A DNA stretch of 64,000 nt from Pulicaria dysenterica. Lineage: Eukaryota > Streptophyta > Magnoliopsida > Asterales > Asteraceae. Shown here in pieces: positions 33,418-45,288 of this stretch; positions within the stretch are counted from its first letter, which is position 1; every line of letters begins with the position of its first letter. Position numbers and translations under genes: made by a program. The DNA is taken from NCBI GenBank assembly GCA_947179395.2, contig OX359289.1, positions 98,668,719 to 98,732,718 on the forward strand, given 5' to 3'. The notes under the pieces are model-generated. The model worked only from the letters and a program-made list of their open reading frames with translations. It was not told where the DNA came from and did not search any database.

Positions 33418-33640
33418 GGCACAAACGAATAAAAAGAGCTGCTTTAATTCTTTGCAATTAATTTTGTAATATCATCAACTATAAATAGCTAAACTTTGAG
33501 TCAAAGTTCAAACAAAAAATTAAGGAGATAGATGATAAGGTAGCATTTATTATAAATGCGCTCATTCATATGTATATATAAAAATATATATGAAAATTTT
33601 CATTTAAGTATCATTAATAATACAAGTTCTCTGAGTATTA
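33418..33640. repeat. Orphan copy of the S1 upstream region
   Basis: GGCACAAACGAATAAAAAGAGC, CTTTAATTCTTTGCAATTAA and GATAGATGATAAGGTAGCAT follow the copy-1 promoter more closely than the copy-2 promoter it lies beside. No S1 coding sequence is attached. It is either a remnant of a third tandem gene or a duplicated upstream region. Confidence 0.7.
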
Positions 33641-33647
33641 TTTATAA

Positions 33648-34188
33648 CTAGTTTATTGATCCGTGCACGCACGAGTATTTTGAAAATGTATTTGATATAT
33701 TAAAATTTTCAAATAAAAATAATGTATTAAATTAAATATCACCTTTGTGATGAAAATATATTAATTTCAAAAAAGTGTCATATTACAATAAAATTTATAC
33801 CAAAACGTAGATAAAATGAGACGATCGTAAATATATAATTATTTTTTCTCTAAATAAAATATATCACAAGTTACTAAACATAATTTATAAATAACTTATA
33901 ATTAATTACATTAGTATACAATTTTTATAAAACCCCCTCACATTTTCTTAAAACCCCCTCATATTTTTTATAAAACACCCTCAACATTTTCATCCAACCC
34001 CCGCGCAATAGATTTAAAATTGAATTCTAATTACTTATCCACGATTTTTTTAAATTGAATTTAAATTACTTATCCACGATTTTTTATATTTTTCCAAAAT
34101 TATTTTGAGATTGAAATTATTTTAAAGTTGAAGGCTGTGATTGGTTAATTAAGACTCAATTTATGGTTATTTTTGGAAAATTTGCATG

Positions 34189-34191
<3 letters not shown>
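33648..34191 (-). mobile_element. Helitron-like element (minus strand)
   Basis: On the minus strand the sequence ends CTCGTGCGTGCACGGATCAATAAACTAG followed by T. A small CGTGC/GCACG hairpin lies about 15 bp before CTAG, the canonical Helitron 3' end. The 5' end is not defined; the TA tract at 34192 is the likely limit. No RepHel protein is encoded. Confidence 0.5.

Positions 34192-34232
<41 letters not shown>
34192..34232. repeat. (TA)n microsatellite
   Basis: About 20 TA units separating two Helitron-like elements. Confidence 0.9.
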
Positions 34233-34234
<2 letters not shown>

Positions 34235-34241
34235 CTATTAA

Positions 34242-35418
34242 TCTATACTACTATATAAATCATTTAACGTTTTATTTCTTTTTAACTTTTAAGAACTTAT
34301 TAAAATTATGTCAATCTCTAATCTTTATCCTTCTTTTTATCTAAATTAATCTTATCCACTCAATTTTAACCATTTATTTCTCTTAATAAATTTAAACTTT
34401 TTATTTATTTAAAATATATTCTCCGACTAACACACTCTCTTACACAAACACAATTATCAATTATCCACCTACATCAATATAATTTTCGAAATCTTATTAA
34501 CTTTTGTCTCCTTATTTATACTTGGGCAAAATGCGCGAAAATACAACAAACTATACCAATATTGTCATAGTATGCATACAACTTTATTTTCTACCTAAAA
34601 ATACAAGCAATTTACAAATTTGGTTCATTGTATACAATGGGTAACCTAATTACCAGGTTACCGGTCATTTGATTGTATACAATGAACAAAATTTAAAAGT
34701 TGATTGTATACAATGAACAAAATTTGAAAGTTGATTGTATACAATGAACAAAATTTGAAAGTTGTTTGTATTTTTAGGTATCAACTTTCTTTTATTTTTG
34801 GAGAGGTAACCGGTAAGTTACCTATTGTTATAGGTAACTTGCATACAATGAACCAAATTTGTAAGTTGCTTGTATTTTTAGGTAGAAAATAAAGTTGGTT
34901 GCATACAATGACAATATTGGTATAGTTTGTTGTATTTTCGCGCAATTTGCCCTTTATACTACTATATAAAACATTTAACACTCTCTCTCCTTCTAACTTT
35001 TAAGAACTTATTAAAGTTGCGTCAATCTCTAATCTCTATCATTCTTTTTATCTAAATTAATCTTATTCACTCAATGTTTAACCATTTTTCTCTCCTAATA
35101 AAATTTAATTTGTTATTTATTTAAAGTATATTCTCGCACTAACACACTCTCTTACACAAACACAATTATCTATAATTTTTAAAATCTTAATAACTTCTCT
35201 CTCCTTATTTCATAAATATAAATCTTTTTTAATTTTTTAATCTTTTAGAATTTATTTTTAAAAATTAATAAAACATTTGATACAAATATAAGAAAAAATA
35301 AAGAAAAAAACGGACATTATTTTTTTCGTGACATTGATTACGCGTTAAATCCTTGAAAACGACATGTTGCAAAATAGAAACTATTTACCGTTGCAGCATT
35401 GCGGGGGTACACTTCTGG
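34242..35418 (+). mobile_element. Helitron-like element with internal duplication, interrupted by a Mutator MITE
   Basis: It begins A|TCTATACTACTATATAAA, a common plant Helitron 5' start, and ends GCAGCATTGCGGGGGTACACTTCTGG|T, a CTRR-type 3' end. The first ~270 bp (34244-34514) is repeated at 34953-35225 (TCTAACTTTTAAGAACTTAT; ACACACTCTCTTACACAAAC). The Mutator MITE 34524-34952 sits at the junction. It is related to the minus-strand element at 14138-14612. Non-autonomous. Confidence 0.55.
34524..34952. mobile_element. Mutator-type MITE, copy 2 (429 bp)
   Basis: The ends GGGCAAAATGCGCGAAAATA and ...TATTTTCGCGCAATTTGCCC are inverted. Flanks TTTATACTT (34515-34523) and TTTATACTA (34953-34961) match at 8 of 9 bases. 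It is the same family as 30933-31354, with ATTGTATACAATGAACAAAA repeated three times inside. Confidence 0.85.
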
Positions 35419-35751
35419 TACTCATTAAGAACTTATTAACAAGGGTATTTTGGTCCTTATTGTATTTTCTTAAAGGTAAATTGCGTCTGCGTGGACCGTC
35501 ATTAAAGAGTGAGACTTCATTTTTCCACAATACATCTCATTAATGCATCATTAATGAGTCACTAGTAAGTCGTGATTATTAAGCCATTGATTTATTTTAT
35601 TTAAGGGCCAATATTGGTTCTCAATGTACTTAGAGATATGAACGAAAAGAACATTAATGAATAGTTCGTGAAATCATATTACGGGAAGTGTGTTTATGAA
35701 ACGAACACGAACACGAACACGAACAGAGCTTTAATTTATTCATTTATATTA

Positions 35752-35791
<40 letters not shown>

Positions 35792-37042
35792 TGAGGTTCA
35801 AGGGAGAACCTCTCTTAAACTTAGAACCTAAAGAACCTCCCTGGCGATGACACGTGACATTTTTATTAGGGGCAAAACTGGAAAATTAAAAAAAAAACAA
35901 CTTACACGCGCACCAGAGCATCCTCCAGCCGAAGATTTTTAAAAAAAAAACTCACTCAACTTTGAATGATCATAACTCATTCGTCTTTAAGAGTTTAAGC
36001 AAAAAAATTATATCATTAGATTCAGTTTTTCGTCCTCTTACAAACAAGACCGGACTTGATATATTTGTGAAACTTTTTTTTTGTAAATGCAAATTTTTCA
36101 AAATTTGTATTTTGAGTTGGGTTTCATTCCAAAATGCAAATGCAAAAAGACGAAAATACAAAAAATCGAAATTGCAGATCATGCAGATGCTTCCAAAATG
36201 CAAATTATGAAAATGCAAAATGCAAACCCACAACTCTCATTTGCAATTTCAAAATCTGATTCACTGAAATGCAGCTCAAAATGCAAAATATATACTCAAA
36301 CCCAAAATGCAAAATTACATAATCAAAACCACTATCTTTATTGAGCTGAGTTTCATTCAAAATGCAAAATGCAAAAAGACGAAAATGCAAAATATCGAAA
36401 ATTGCATTTTCACATTCTGATTCAATAAAAATGCAACCCAAAATGTAAAATTATATTCTCAAACCCAAAATGCAAAATTACATAATCAAAACCACTACCT
36501 TTCTCAAAATTTCAAAGTTTTAAATTCTCTTTTCAATATTCACAAACCCGCCTCTAAATATCTTGCTACATCTTCGTCGTACAAAGTCACCAACCATCGT
36601 CAATTACCTGCCTACTTTTTTTTAACAGCAATACTTGATATTTCACTTAACTTGATGTTTTTACAAGTGTCATCGAATATGTATAACAATGTCATCCCTT
36701 GTATCGAATATGTATAACAATGTCACCCCGTGTATCGCCATCAAATTTATACACCATCTGACCAGCAACTTGTAAAGTCTTCGCTCATCATTACTGCCTT
36801 TGTTTCTATCATCTCGTTTTAACTTCCCAAAATGTAAATTACGTATTCCAAATTTTTATTAAGAAAATAGAAAAAATATGGGAAGAGTTGTCTTGATTGA
36901 AAGAGGATTAAAAAACTAGAAGATTGGTATAATTTTTTTGCTTAAATTCACAAAACTTAAAAAGTTTTGATCATTTAAATTTTTTAGGGGCGTTTTTTTT
37001 TAAGTTGAAATGTTACGGTTTTTTTTGTGGGGGGGGGGGGGG
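35419..37042. other. No gene seen; MITE relics and AAAATGCAAA repeats
   Basis: 35430-35750 resembles interior sequence near 33290-33410 and 54720 (GTGGACCGTCATTAAA). A TA run lies at 35754-35789, followed by a GGTTCAAGGGAGAACC-type MITE end. 36060-36490 is a degenerate array of AAAATGCAAA words with two ~230-bp related blocks (GTTTCATTC.AAAATGCAAA). A 14-base G run is at 37029-37042. Confidence 0.5.
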
Positions 37043-38047
37043 TAAGCCTGTAAACGAACCGAATGAACACGAACGAGCCTTGTTCATGTTCGTTCGTTTA
37101 ATTTTAACCGAACACGAACACGAACACGAACAAATAATCAAACGAGAATTCTTGTTCGTGTTCGTTCGTTTAAGAAAGGAGGATGTTCGTGTTCGTTTGT
37201 GTTCGTTCATTTAAATACTAAACGAACACAAACGAACATAAACGAACATAAACGAACACGGACAGGTAATTAAGGAATAGAAGTAGAGAACTTAAACCAA
37301 CGTTAAGTTTACAGAACAACCAAATTACATAATATTGTCTACAAAACATATGTTCAAATGGGTAAGTAAATTAAAATGCAAATCACATAGTTATTCAATG
37401 TTCTTCAAAGTGTCGACTTGAAATTTTAAGCTTCAATCGTTTTCCACCGTTCCAATCTTCACAAAAGCTACCTTGCTTGCTAGTTCAAAATATATATAAT
37501 CTTGATTTTCCTATAATAAATGAAAAAGGGTATTAGTATAATAACAAATATTAAAACTAAGATTATATTAGCTTGATAGGCTTCAAACCAAAAGGAAAGC
37601 TAGCTGGGGGAAGATTTCGTACCTGAGGTTTGAGAAGAAAAAAAAAGCTTGCAGGAATCCAATCTGTTAACGTTGAATTTAATCTTCAGCGATCGGTAGA
37701 TGTCGTGAATCAAATCTGGGTACTTCGGTAGCTGAAGGGACTGAAGGGAGGACCTAGAGGCTAGAGGTCGACGACGACGGATGACTGAATCAAATCTGGG
37801 TACTACATGATACAAACCTGGAGGACGGAGGATGACGACGATTGAATCAAATCTGGGTACTTCGCGAATCAAACCTGGAGGCTGGAGGTCGTCGACGACG
37901 ACAGAGCACTTCGGCGACGGAAGGGGAGCTGGAGGCTGGATGTCGACTACGAGAGGAAAGAGGTCGATAGAAAAAAAGGGGCTAGGGTTTTTTCTATAAC
38001 ATTCTCAAACCTTTTTTTCCCCTAAGTATTTAGTTAGTTTAAATTAC

Positions 38048-38053
<6 letters not shown>

Positions 38054-38096
<43 letters not shown>
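38054..38096. repeat. (TA)n microsatellite
   Basis: Left border of the nested TA-bounded element. Confidence 0.9.
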
Positions 38097-38099
<3 letters not shown>

Positions 38100-39303
38100 A
38101 GGAGATCCACTAAAAAGAATCTTATCCTACTAAAAGTAAGAAGAAATCTCAGCCATTCATTTTTCAATAACCGCTCCTATAAAAATGGATTTTTTCTTTT
38201 AATATTAATTATAAAAAAATACAGTAAAGGGTATAACAGTCTTTTAATTCCTTACCATCTGGAAATACGTAATCATCAATAAAGGCCAAAAAATAACAGA
38301 TTCAAAACTTTACAGTCAACATAGAAAGATGAATCTGTCTTGAATCGAAGATCAACAAATACACAGCAATTGATGCATAACAAATACAGTTTCATCAAAT
38401 TTGTAATCCTCCTGCTAAAATCACATCAGTGCCAACTCAAAAATTTACAACCAACTAAACTTTCATAAAAAAAATCGATGCACAAATCTCATAGAACTCA
38501 AAATTGGATGAACAATAAACATCCAAACAATAATATAATTCGATTACAGTCATAGGAATATAAAATTGATGCACATAAATTGTAATATAACCAACAATAT
38601 TTCATCAAAAAGAACACTTGATGAACAAAAGTCGACCAAATTAAATCTTGATACCTTTTGAAAGCAAATAAACTTAATCAGAAAACTTGATGCACATAAA
38701 CTTATTAGAATATGAGAAACTTGAATCTCTGATGATGTTAAACCTTCTTGAAGCAAATTTCAGAAAACCCTAGAACCTCCATTAATGCGATGGCGAATCA
38801 ACCCAGCGGCGGTTTGGCAACAACCCAAGGTGGCAAAAAAGGGTTAAACAGGAACCCAATACCGATCTTAAAGCAAGCCGTGGCGGCGGCGACAAATCAG
38901 CAAACCAGTGGCCTATAAATCGATGGTGGCGACAAAGGAGACACGAAAGAATCAAAGATGCACTGGCCCTGGAAATCGATGTGTTTCTTGCACAGTCTTC
39001 ACGCGACGGCGATGGCGAAGGGAATGGACAAGAGGCGACGGCGACGGAGACGGGAAGGAACAGGAGGCGACGGCGATGGGAAGGAAGGGCGGCGAACAGT
39101 GAATGTGGTTGAGGGAATCGACAGGGCTGCGATTAGGGTTCTGAGAGAGACGATTTAGGGGAAGGAACGTGGGAATGAAACGTGAAAGAGAGAGAATAAA
39201 AATATATAAAATACCAATTTTAACCTTCTGTTAGTTATGCCACGTGTCAGGCCTAGAATTCTTCTTACTCTTTTTACCTTAAAACTCTTTTTATTTGATC
39301 CTG

Positions 39304-39308
<5 letters not shown>
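38097..39308. mobile_element. TA-bounded inverted-repeat element, GGATC/AAAAAG family
   Basis: The left end GGGAGGAGATCCACTAAAAAG and the right end CTTTTTATTTGATCCTGATTC are imperfect inverted repeats, each abutting TA tracts. The left part (AAATCTCAGCCATTCATTTT, ACCGCTCCTATAAA) matches 8880-8935, which follows the TA tract at 8781. 38780-39150 is GC-rich with GGCGACGGCGATGG repeats, possibly captured exon sequence, but no protein domain is recognised. Confidence 0.6.

Positions 39309-39347
<39 letters not shown>
39309..39347. repeat. (TA)n microsatellite
   Basis: Right border of the nested TA-bounded element. Confidence 0.9.
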
Positions 39348-39349
<2 letters not shown>

Positions 39350-39592
39350 TAAACGAACGAACATAAATAAACGATAAACGAAGGAATAGTTCACGACATA
39401 AACGAACGGATAACCGAACGTTCACGAACATAAATGAACGAACGATGGCTCTGTTCGTGTTCGTTCGTTTAATTAAACGAACGAAAAATCTTGTTCATGT
39501 TCGTTCGTTTATTAAACAATCGAACATAAACGAACTTCCCGCCGAACAATTTCATGAACGGTTCATGAACGTTCTGTTCGTTTACAGCCCTA

Positions 39593-39747
39593 GGGGGGGA
39601 TTTTCCAGGTTGCCCTTTTACTTCTTAATTAATATATGATAATTACAATTTTGTCATTTTAATCTCATCCATTAATTTTGATAATCCAATGGTCCAGATT
39701 GGTTCTTTAGGTTCTTTGTTTAACATACGGTTCTTTATTGATCCATG

Positions 39748-39799
<52 letters not shown>

Positions 39800-40735
39800 T
39801 AAATCAACATAGTTCGTGTGCCTAAACATAGTCCCACAAGTTCAAATCTAGACCACTAAAATTATTAAATTAATGGTGAAGATCTAATAACGACATTAAT
39901 GTAATTAATTAAATAATTATATGATTTAATTATAAAAGAAAGAGTATTATGGGAATCCCCCACCCCCACAATCATGCTCTTTCCTTTATTCCATAGTTCG
40001 TCGTCTAGCCGAAAATGATGAAAGTTCTTCTAGTCGAAAATGATAAATACACATGTTTCCGGATGAAAATGGTAACAGTTTGCAGATGAAAATGATAACA
40101 ATATACAACATTCAAAGTAATAACAAAATCTAGATGAAAATTATAACAATAGACTTATTCAACTCGAAAATGATATAAATACACATGTTTCTAGATAAAA
40201 TGGTAACAATTTTCAATTCAGATAAAATGATAAAAATATACAATATTCAAAATGATAACATTATCCAGATAAAAATAGTTAAAATAGACTCATTCGAGTC
40301 AAAATGATATAAATAAACATGTTTCTAACCAAAAATAATACAAATACACTACTTCCATCCAAAAATTATAGACATACACATGTTTTGAATGATATAAGTT
40401 CACATGATTCAAAACGATTTGGTATCATTTTCATAAGGTTTGAATTTTCAAAATATAAACTTTTAGAAACATGGAAAGAGTGGTCTTGTTTAAAAAAATA
40501 TTAAAAAATGAGTAGATTTGTATAATTTTTTTTTGCTCAAATTCTCAAAATTGAAATACTTATGGCAATTTAAAGATTTAAGGGGTAAAATGAGAATGTT
40601 GGAGAATTCCTAAGAGAGACGCAAGAGTTCTAATTTCTAATTACCAATTCATATTTTTTCCTTTTAAATTATTGGCTGAGATTTGAACTTTAGGAACTAT
40701 GTTTAAGGGTGAACATTACTCCACATATAGAAGGG
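39593..40735. other. No gene seen; TA tract and degenerate GATAACA repeats
   Basis: A (TA)n lies at 39750-39796. 40010-40400 is built of degenerate AAAATGATAACAATATACA units of about 30-60 bp. GGTTCTTTAGGTTCTTTG at about 39702 is a decayed GAGAACC-type MITE end. Confidence 0.5.
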
Positions 40736-41047
40736 ATGGTTCATTTGAGAGCCGTTTTTACTGCGAAAACCGTGAGAACCAATCTTGGTCCTTGATAAAA
40801 ATAAATTAATGGCCAATAAAAATGATGGATCATTAATGATGTATTAGTGACATATTAATGACATATTAATGGTTCAATAATAATGCATTAATGAGGGGTA
40901 TTTCGGGAGAATCAATGCTCTTAATGACGACTCTCTCAAATGCAATTCATGGTTGAAAACTTATAAAAAAGACCAAAATATCCCTATTAATGAGTATTAA
41001 TGGCGGTTACAAGTGATACTTGCAATAAAAACGGTTCTGATATTTTC

Positions 41048-41053
<6 letters not shown>
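40736..41053. mobile_element. TA-bounded MITE, GAGAACC family, divergent copy
   Basis: The left ATGGTTCATTTGAGAGCCGTTTTTA and right AAAAACGGTTCTGATATT ends are inverted. The interior has repeated TTAATGACATATTAATG words. It is bounded on the right by a TA tract. Confidence 0.5.

Positions 41054-41118
<65 letters not shown>
41054..41118. repeat. (TA)n microsatellite
   Basis: About 32 TA units between two GAGAACC-family MITEs. Confidence 0.9.
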
Positions 41119-41122
<4 letters not shown>

Positions 41123-41350
41123 AAAGTTCATGCGAGAACCGTTGTTAGCGCGAGAACCGCGAGAACCAATCTAAGCCATCCAATTCCCCCTCCTTCAATG
41201 TCATTGCCCACCCATGAATTCCTCACATGCACCCTGTCACACCCTATCCCTCCACGCTCTCCATCCATGATACTTCCCATATCCAAGGAACGGCTAAGAT
41301 TGGTTCTCGCGGTTCTCGCACTAACAACGGTTCTCGCATGAACCCTCCCC
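41119..41350. mobile_element. TA-bounded MITE, GAGAACC family, copy 2
   Basis: 232 bp with inverted arms GTTCATGCGAGAACCGTTGT and ACAACGGTTCTCGCATGAAC (perfect) plus the adjoining CGCGAGAACCAATCT. The interior is the reverse complement of the copy at 13893. TA runs lie on both sides. Confidence 0.85.
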
Positions 41351-41371
41351 TATATATATATATATATATAT

Positions 41372-42497
41372 AGAATTAGGATCAAGTAAGATGCAACTTA
41401 GAGTAAGATGGGTAAGATGGATTATGGGTTTGACACATGGCATAACTATCTAAAGGGTATTTTAGGCACTTGTTATTTATTTCATTAATCTCTCCATATT
41501 TAATGGCTCCACCCACTTAATTATTTTTAGCAAATTTAGAATACGTTTTCAATTCAAATAATTTACCCCATGAACCCTAAACCACACATGCCTTAATCGC
41601 CGGATACCCACAACCGCTCCTCATCAATACGGCTGCGATTCCGGCAGCTCCACTATCGCCACTGCTACTCGCCAATGGCATCTAACGTGCTTCCAACAAC
41701 CGCTACCCCATTCACTAACGCCGTCTCCTAATACCTAGATTGGCAACCGCAATTTTTCCGGTAAATCGAAAATCATTCACCACCGGCCAACATTTTTTCC
41801 CAACGAGCCCCGTTGTGCCAACATCTCTGCACAAATCTCCGTCTCCCTCCCTTGGAGACGGGCGAGAGGAGCCTTACTATCCGACGATTTGGTTTCTAAC
41901 TCAAGTTTCGTTGCTCTTCAACTTGTCGCCTTCACACTTCGGCGAGAGAAGCCTCACAGCCACCTTCATCAATTGTTAAAGTTCACCAATCTTATACACG
42001 TATATGATTTTTAGTACATCAATGTAATTAATTATTCTTATGAGAATTGATACTTATCTTTTGTTGATGCATGTAGTTCTTTTATATTGATGAATTAACT
42101 AATGAATCATCAAGTTCTTTTACAAGTATCTATTTCTTTTCATCAATTTTCTTTTCATCATTTTTTCACATAATGTTCATCAAGAAAACATGCATATTAA
42201 CTTCCAAGTATATATGGGTGAAGTTATTGTTATGTGTAGTTCTGTATATCTTGTTTAAAAAAACGTACTCTAGTATCATTATTGTTCATCAAGAAAACAT
42301 GCATATTATATTATTATGGTTATGGTTCGTGACTCAAAAGTATCTTCTACGTGAGTGTTCGATCGCATCAGTTTTTTTGTGAGTTAATTAACATATTTCA
42401 TCAATATTCTTATAGTCAAAATTGTTGGTACAGAAGAAACTAAACGTGAGAAAACATGATTTTAGGAGAGAGAGATTTTTAAATTTCAGATTTGCCC
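41372..42497. mobile_element. Inverted-repeat element with GTAAGATGGGTAAGATG ends, left part
   Basis: The left end GATCAAGTAAGATGC...GTAAGATGGGTAAGATGG is inverted relative to CATCTTACCCATCTTAC at 50168-50184. The gypsy element 42498-50074 is inserted inside it (duplication TGCCC). 41570-42000 is GC-richer with CCGGCGATT-like text and a 79-codon frame. It may be captured gene sequence but no domain is recognised. Confidence 0.6.
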
Positions 42498-44700
42498 TGT
42501 AACACCGGGTTTCACGAGCTTAAAATCAGAATAATTTAAACTTTTTAAGTATATTTATCAAAGACGTGCAGCGGAAACTAAACATTGGTTATAAAAATAT
42601 AAACATTAAAACCAAGTCTTACAACGAACCGGTGTTACCATACTATAAACCGACCATCGGATCACAGATATAAATAACAACAGAGTGTTCCAGAAGAGTT
42701 AAATACAATTACCCACAAGTACCCGTCTCACCAGGCTGCCTAATCATTACCTGTAAAAAGGATAAATCATGAACCGGTTAGCTACACTAGCTAGTGAGTA
42801 CAGATTACACATAAGTATCAATAAGCATGCAGTCGAAAACCAGGAAAGCACACAAGGCTATCCTATCACATCGTGGTGCACCAATCATACCCGTAGGAGT
42901 CGCATATTGCAGGGTAGCGAGCCCCGCTCAACAATCCTAGCCGGGAAATCAGCTACAACCAATTGCACCAGTGGGAAAGCGAATAGCAGTCCACCTGGTA
43001 CACTCTGTCTATCATGTTGGTTCCCATCTGTCAAGGAACCTTACTCCTTAGAGGAACGGCGGCCTGCAGGACCATCACCCAAGCGTATACTACTTGAGTA
43101 CCGTTAGTTCCCAGGTACTAACACCCGTCTACCCGAGAACCCAGCCAGGTATTAACACCCGTCTACCTGACCGACCTCCATGTTCTATCGTTTAGTGTCC
43201 GGACACAATAACAAATACACGTATCTTTCATGCGCGCATATAATCACACCAGTTAACATCTTTCATATTGATAAACAATATATTAATACAATTCTATCAT
43301 AGCATACAATTACCGCATGGTTTCTATCACAAGTGTACTTTTTCATACATATAGACAACATGCAAGTACGACTCTTTCTTAGCATACTGTATATCTCTAT
43401 CATGAACACACTGTATGTTTCTATCATAACATTCTTTCATGTATCATACACCAATTACATGTCATCATGTACAACAGACAACTTACCTACTGAGACTCAT
43501 GGGAAACCGGTACTCACCTGGAATCCGTGCTATGTAGATACACCACTTGCGTCTTCCGACCTCTTAGATACACCTAACACATTAGGTTCAGGCTTAGACA
43601 CCAATCAACGACACTTAACTAGGCTTAAAACACCCTACATCGAGCGGTACTAACAATTGCCTGAACAAAAGCTCAACATGGCTTCTAACAGCCCCCCTAC
43701 GGCCATAGGAAACATTACCTACGCTCGTAGAGGTTGTTTCTAGAAAAACATGACCTACGGCCGTAGGAACCAAACCCTACGCCCGTAGAATTTGTTTCAT
43801 CACCCGTAGGTGGTAATTCTCTTAAACAGGACCCTACGGCCGTAGCTACCTTTCCCTACGACCGCAGAAACAAAAACCAACCCCTGCGGCCGTAGCACCT
43901 TACTACTACGCCCGTAGGAACCAAAATTCCAGTAGCTTCGTGCTCTGTTCGAGCACAGCAGCCGACACACCCGATTTTTGACACAAAATCATCTTGAATT
44001 CATATTCAAGTGTTTACACATGTTATCTAACATACATATAAACTTTCTAACATAAAATGACCAAAAGAACACAACAAAACACAATAGAATCCATCCAAAT
44101 GAATCCTTTCAACACTACAACTCAAGAACTAGGTTTAAGCTTCAAGAACACTTACTAGGATGATGAAGATGAGGCTCAAGAACAGATTTAGCACCCAAAT
44201 CCAGCTTCTAATCCGAATCTAACCTTGATTCTTTACTTGATTTCCTTCTCAAATCAACAAGGGTTTATGTTTGGCTATGTTGGTACGTACATAAGTGTAT
44301 GTGTATGTAGTGTGTGTGTTTTAACACCTAGAAGATAAGTCAAAAGATTCAAACCGACCCAAGTTGGTCAAATACCCCAACGCGGGTATTTCGTTCTCCT
44401 ATTCAACTTAAAACACAACTTAGGGTTATCCGTTTCAACTAACGGAGATATTTTTGGAACCATTATTCAAAACCGTTCAACTAATTATCTACTTGGTCAA
44501 CTTAAGACACTTTTCACAATACCACATTTTTAATCTACAATTAACACCAGTTAACTCCAATTAACACCAATCACCATTAAAACACCAATTAACAACATAT
44601 ATACTACAGTTAACAACAAAACACCAGTTAAAGTCAACGTACTACAATTAAAACTAAATGTACTACAGTTTACAACTAGGCCCCATTTTGGGGTGTTACA
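42498..44700 (-). repeat. 3' LTR of the pol-less gypsy element
   Basis: 2,203 bp, identical in length to 47872-50074 (constant offset 5,374). Ends TGTAACACC / GGTGTTACA in either reading. It contains the CTACGGCCGTAG-type palindrome array at about 43697-43922. The forward-strand ORFs at 42769-43107 and 43333-43653 are antisense frames present in both LTRs. Confidence 0.92.
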
Positions 44701-44702
44701 AA

Positions 44703-44715
44703 TCTACCCTCCTTA
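44703..44715 (-). promoter_or_regulatory. Polypurine tract of the pol-less gypsy element
   Basis: On the minus strand AAGGAGGGTAGAT precedes the LTR start TGTAACACC. Confidence 0.75.
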
Positions 44716-45288
44716 AAGAGGATTCCCTCCTCGGAATCCGATCATGTCCACATTCACATACACAAATCATCAACGGATTCCTTGACACGAATAGTGTCTT
44801 CATTCACCCTTACTACCTTTAGAGATTCATCTTGACTCGATTAATCCAGACAATCTGGACTCGTGAGTTTTGTCACATCAATTCCCATAACTACAATACA
44901 CTAACGTTCATATGTTTTATCTTGATAAAAATCAACAATAACAGAGGATCAAATCTCTTAAAATCCTTCTACAACTACAATTAAATCTGTTCTTGCTTCA
45001 ATCACATTCATTATTTCACTTTCAATTAATATTCTACATTTAATTCTATCTTCTAACTTTAATTTCACAATTGGACGACTTTTAGGCTTAACTTTACAAT
45101 TACCATTGTTACAAAATCAACAACATCAGTACCACAATTGTTCTATTATCTGTCCAGTTATAGTACACAACGTGTGCACATATATTACTTCTACTCGTCT
45201 TGCTTGACTACAAGAACTACATGTGACTATTTCAAAGTTACACGACATGTTACTTAACTAAAACCTTAAACTTACGCAGCACTTTCGA

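Larger units (their letters stand above)
37043..39592. mobile_element. Composite non-autonomous hAT-like element with CGTTCGTTT-rich ends
   Basis: The left end TAAGCCTGTAAACGAACCGAA and the right end TTCTGTTCGTTTACAGCCCTA are inverted. Both ends carry dense AACGAACA/TGTTCGTTCG repeats (37050-37265 and 39345-39590). The left flank is a 14-G run and the right flank a 7-G run, so the target duplication is probably G-only. The interior has an ACGACGACG-rich block with AATCAAATCTGGGTACTTCG-type repeats (37680-37870) and a nested TA-bounded element. No transposase. Confidence 0.6.

Noticed and set aside
36962..37214. Glu/His-rich frames over 37005-37214
   Set aside because: Low-complexity translation of AACACGAACACGAAC terminal repeats of a non-autonomous transposon.
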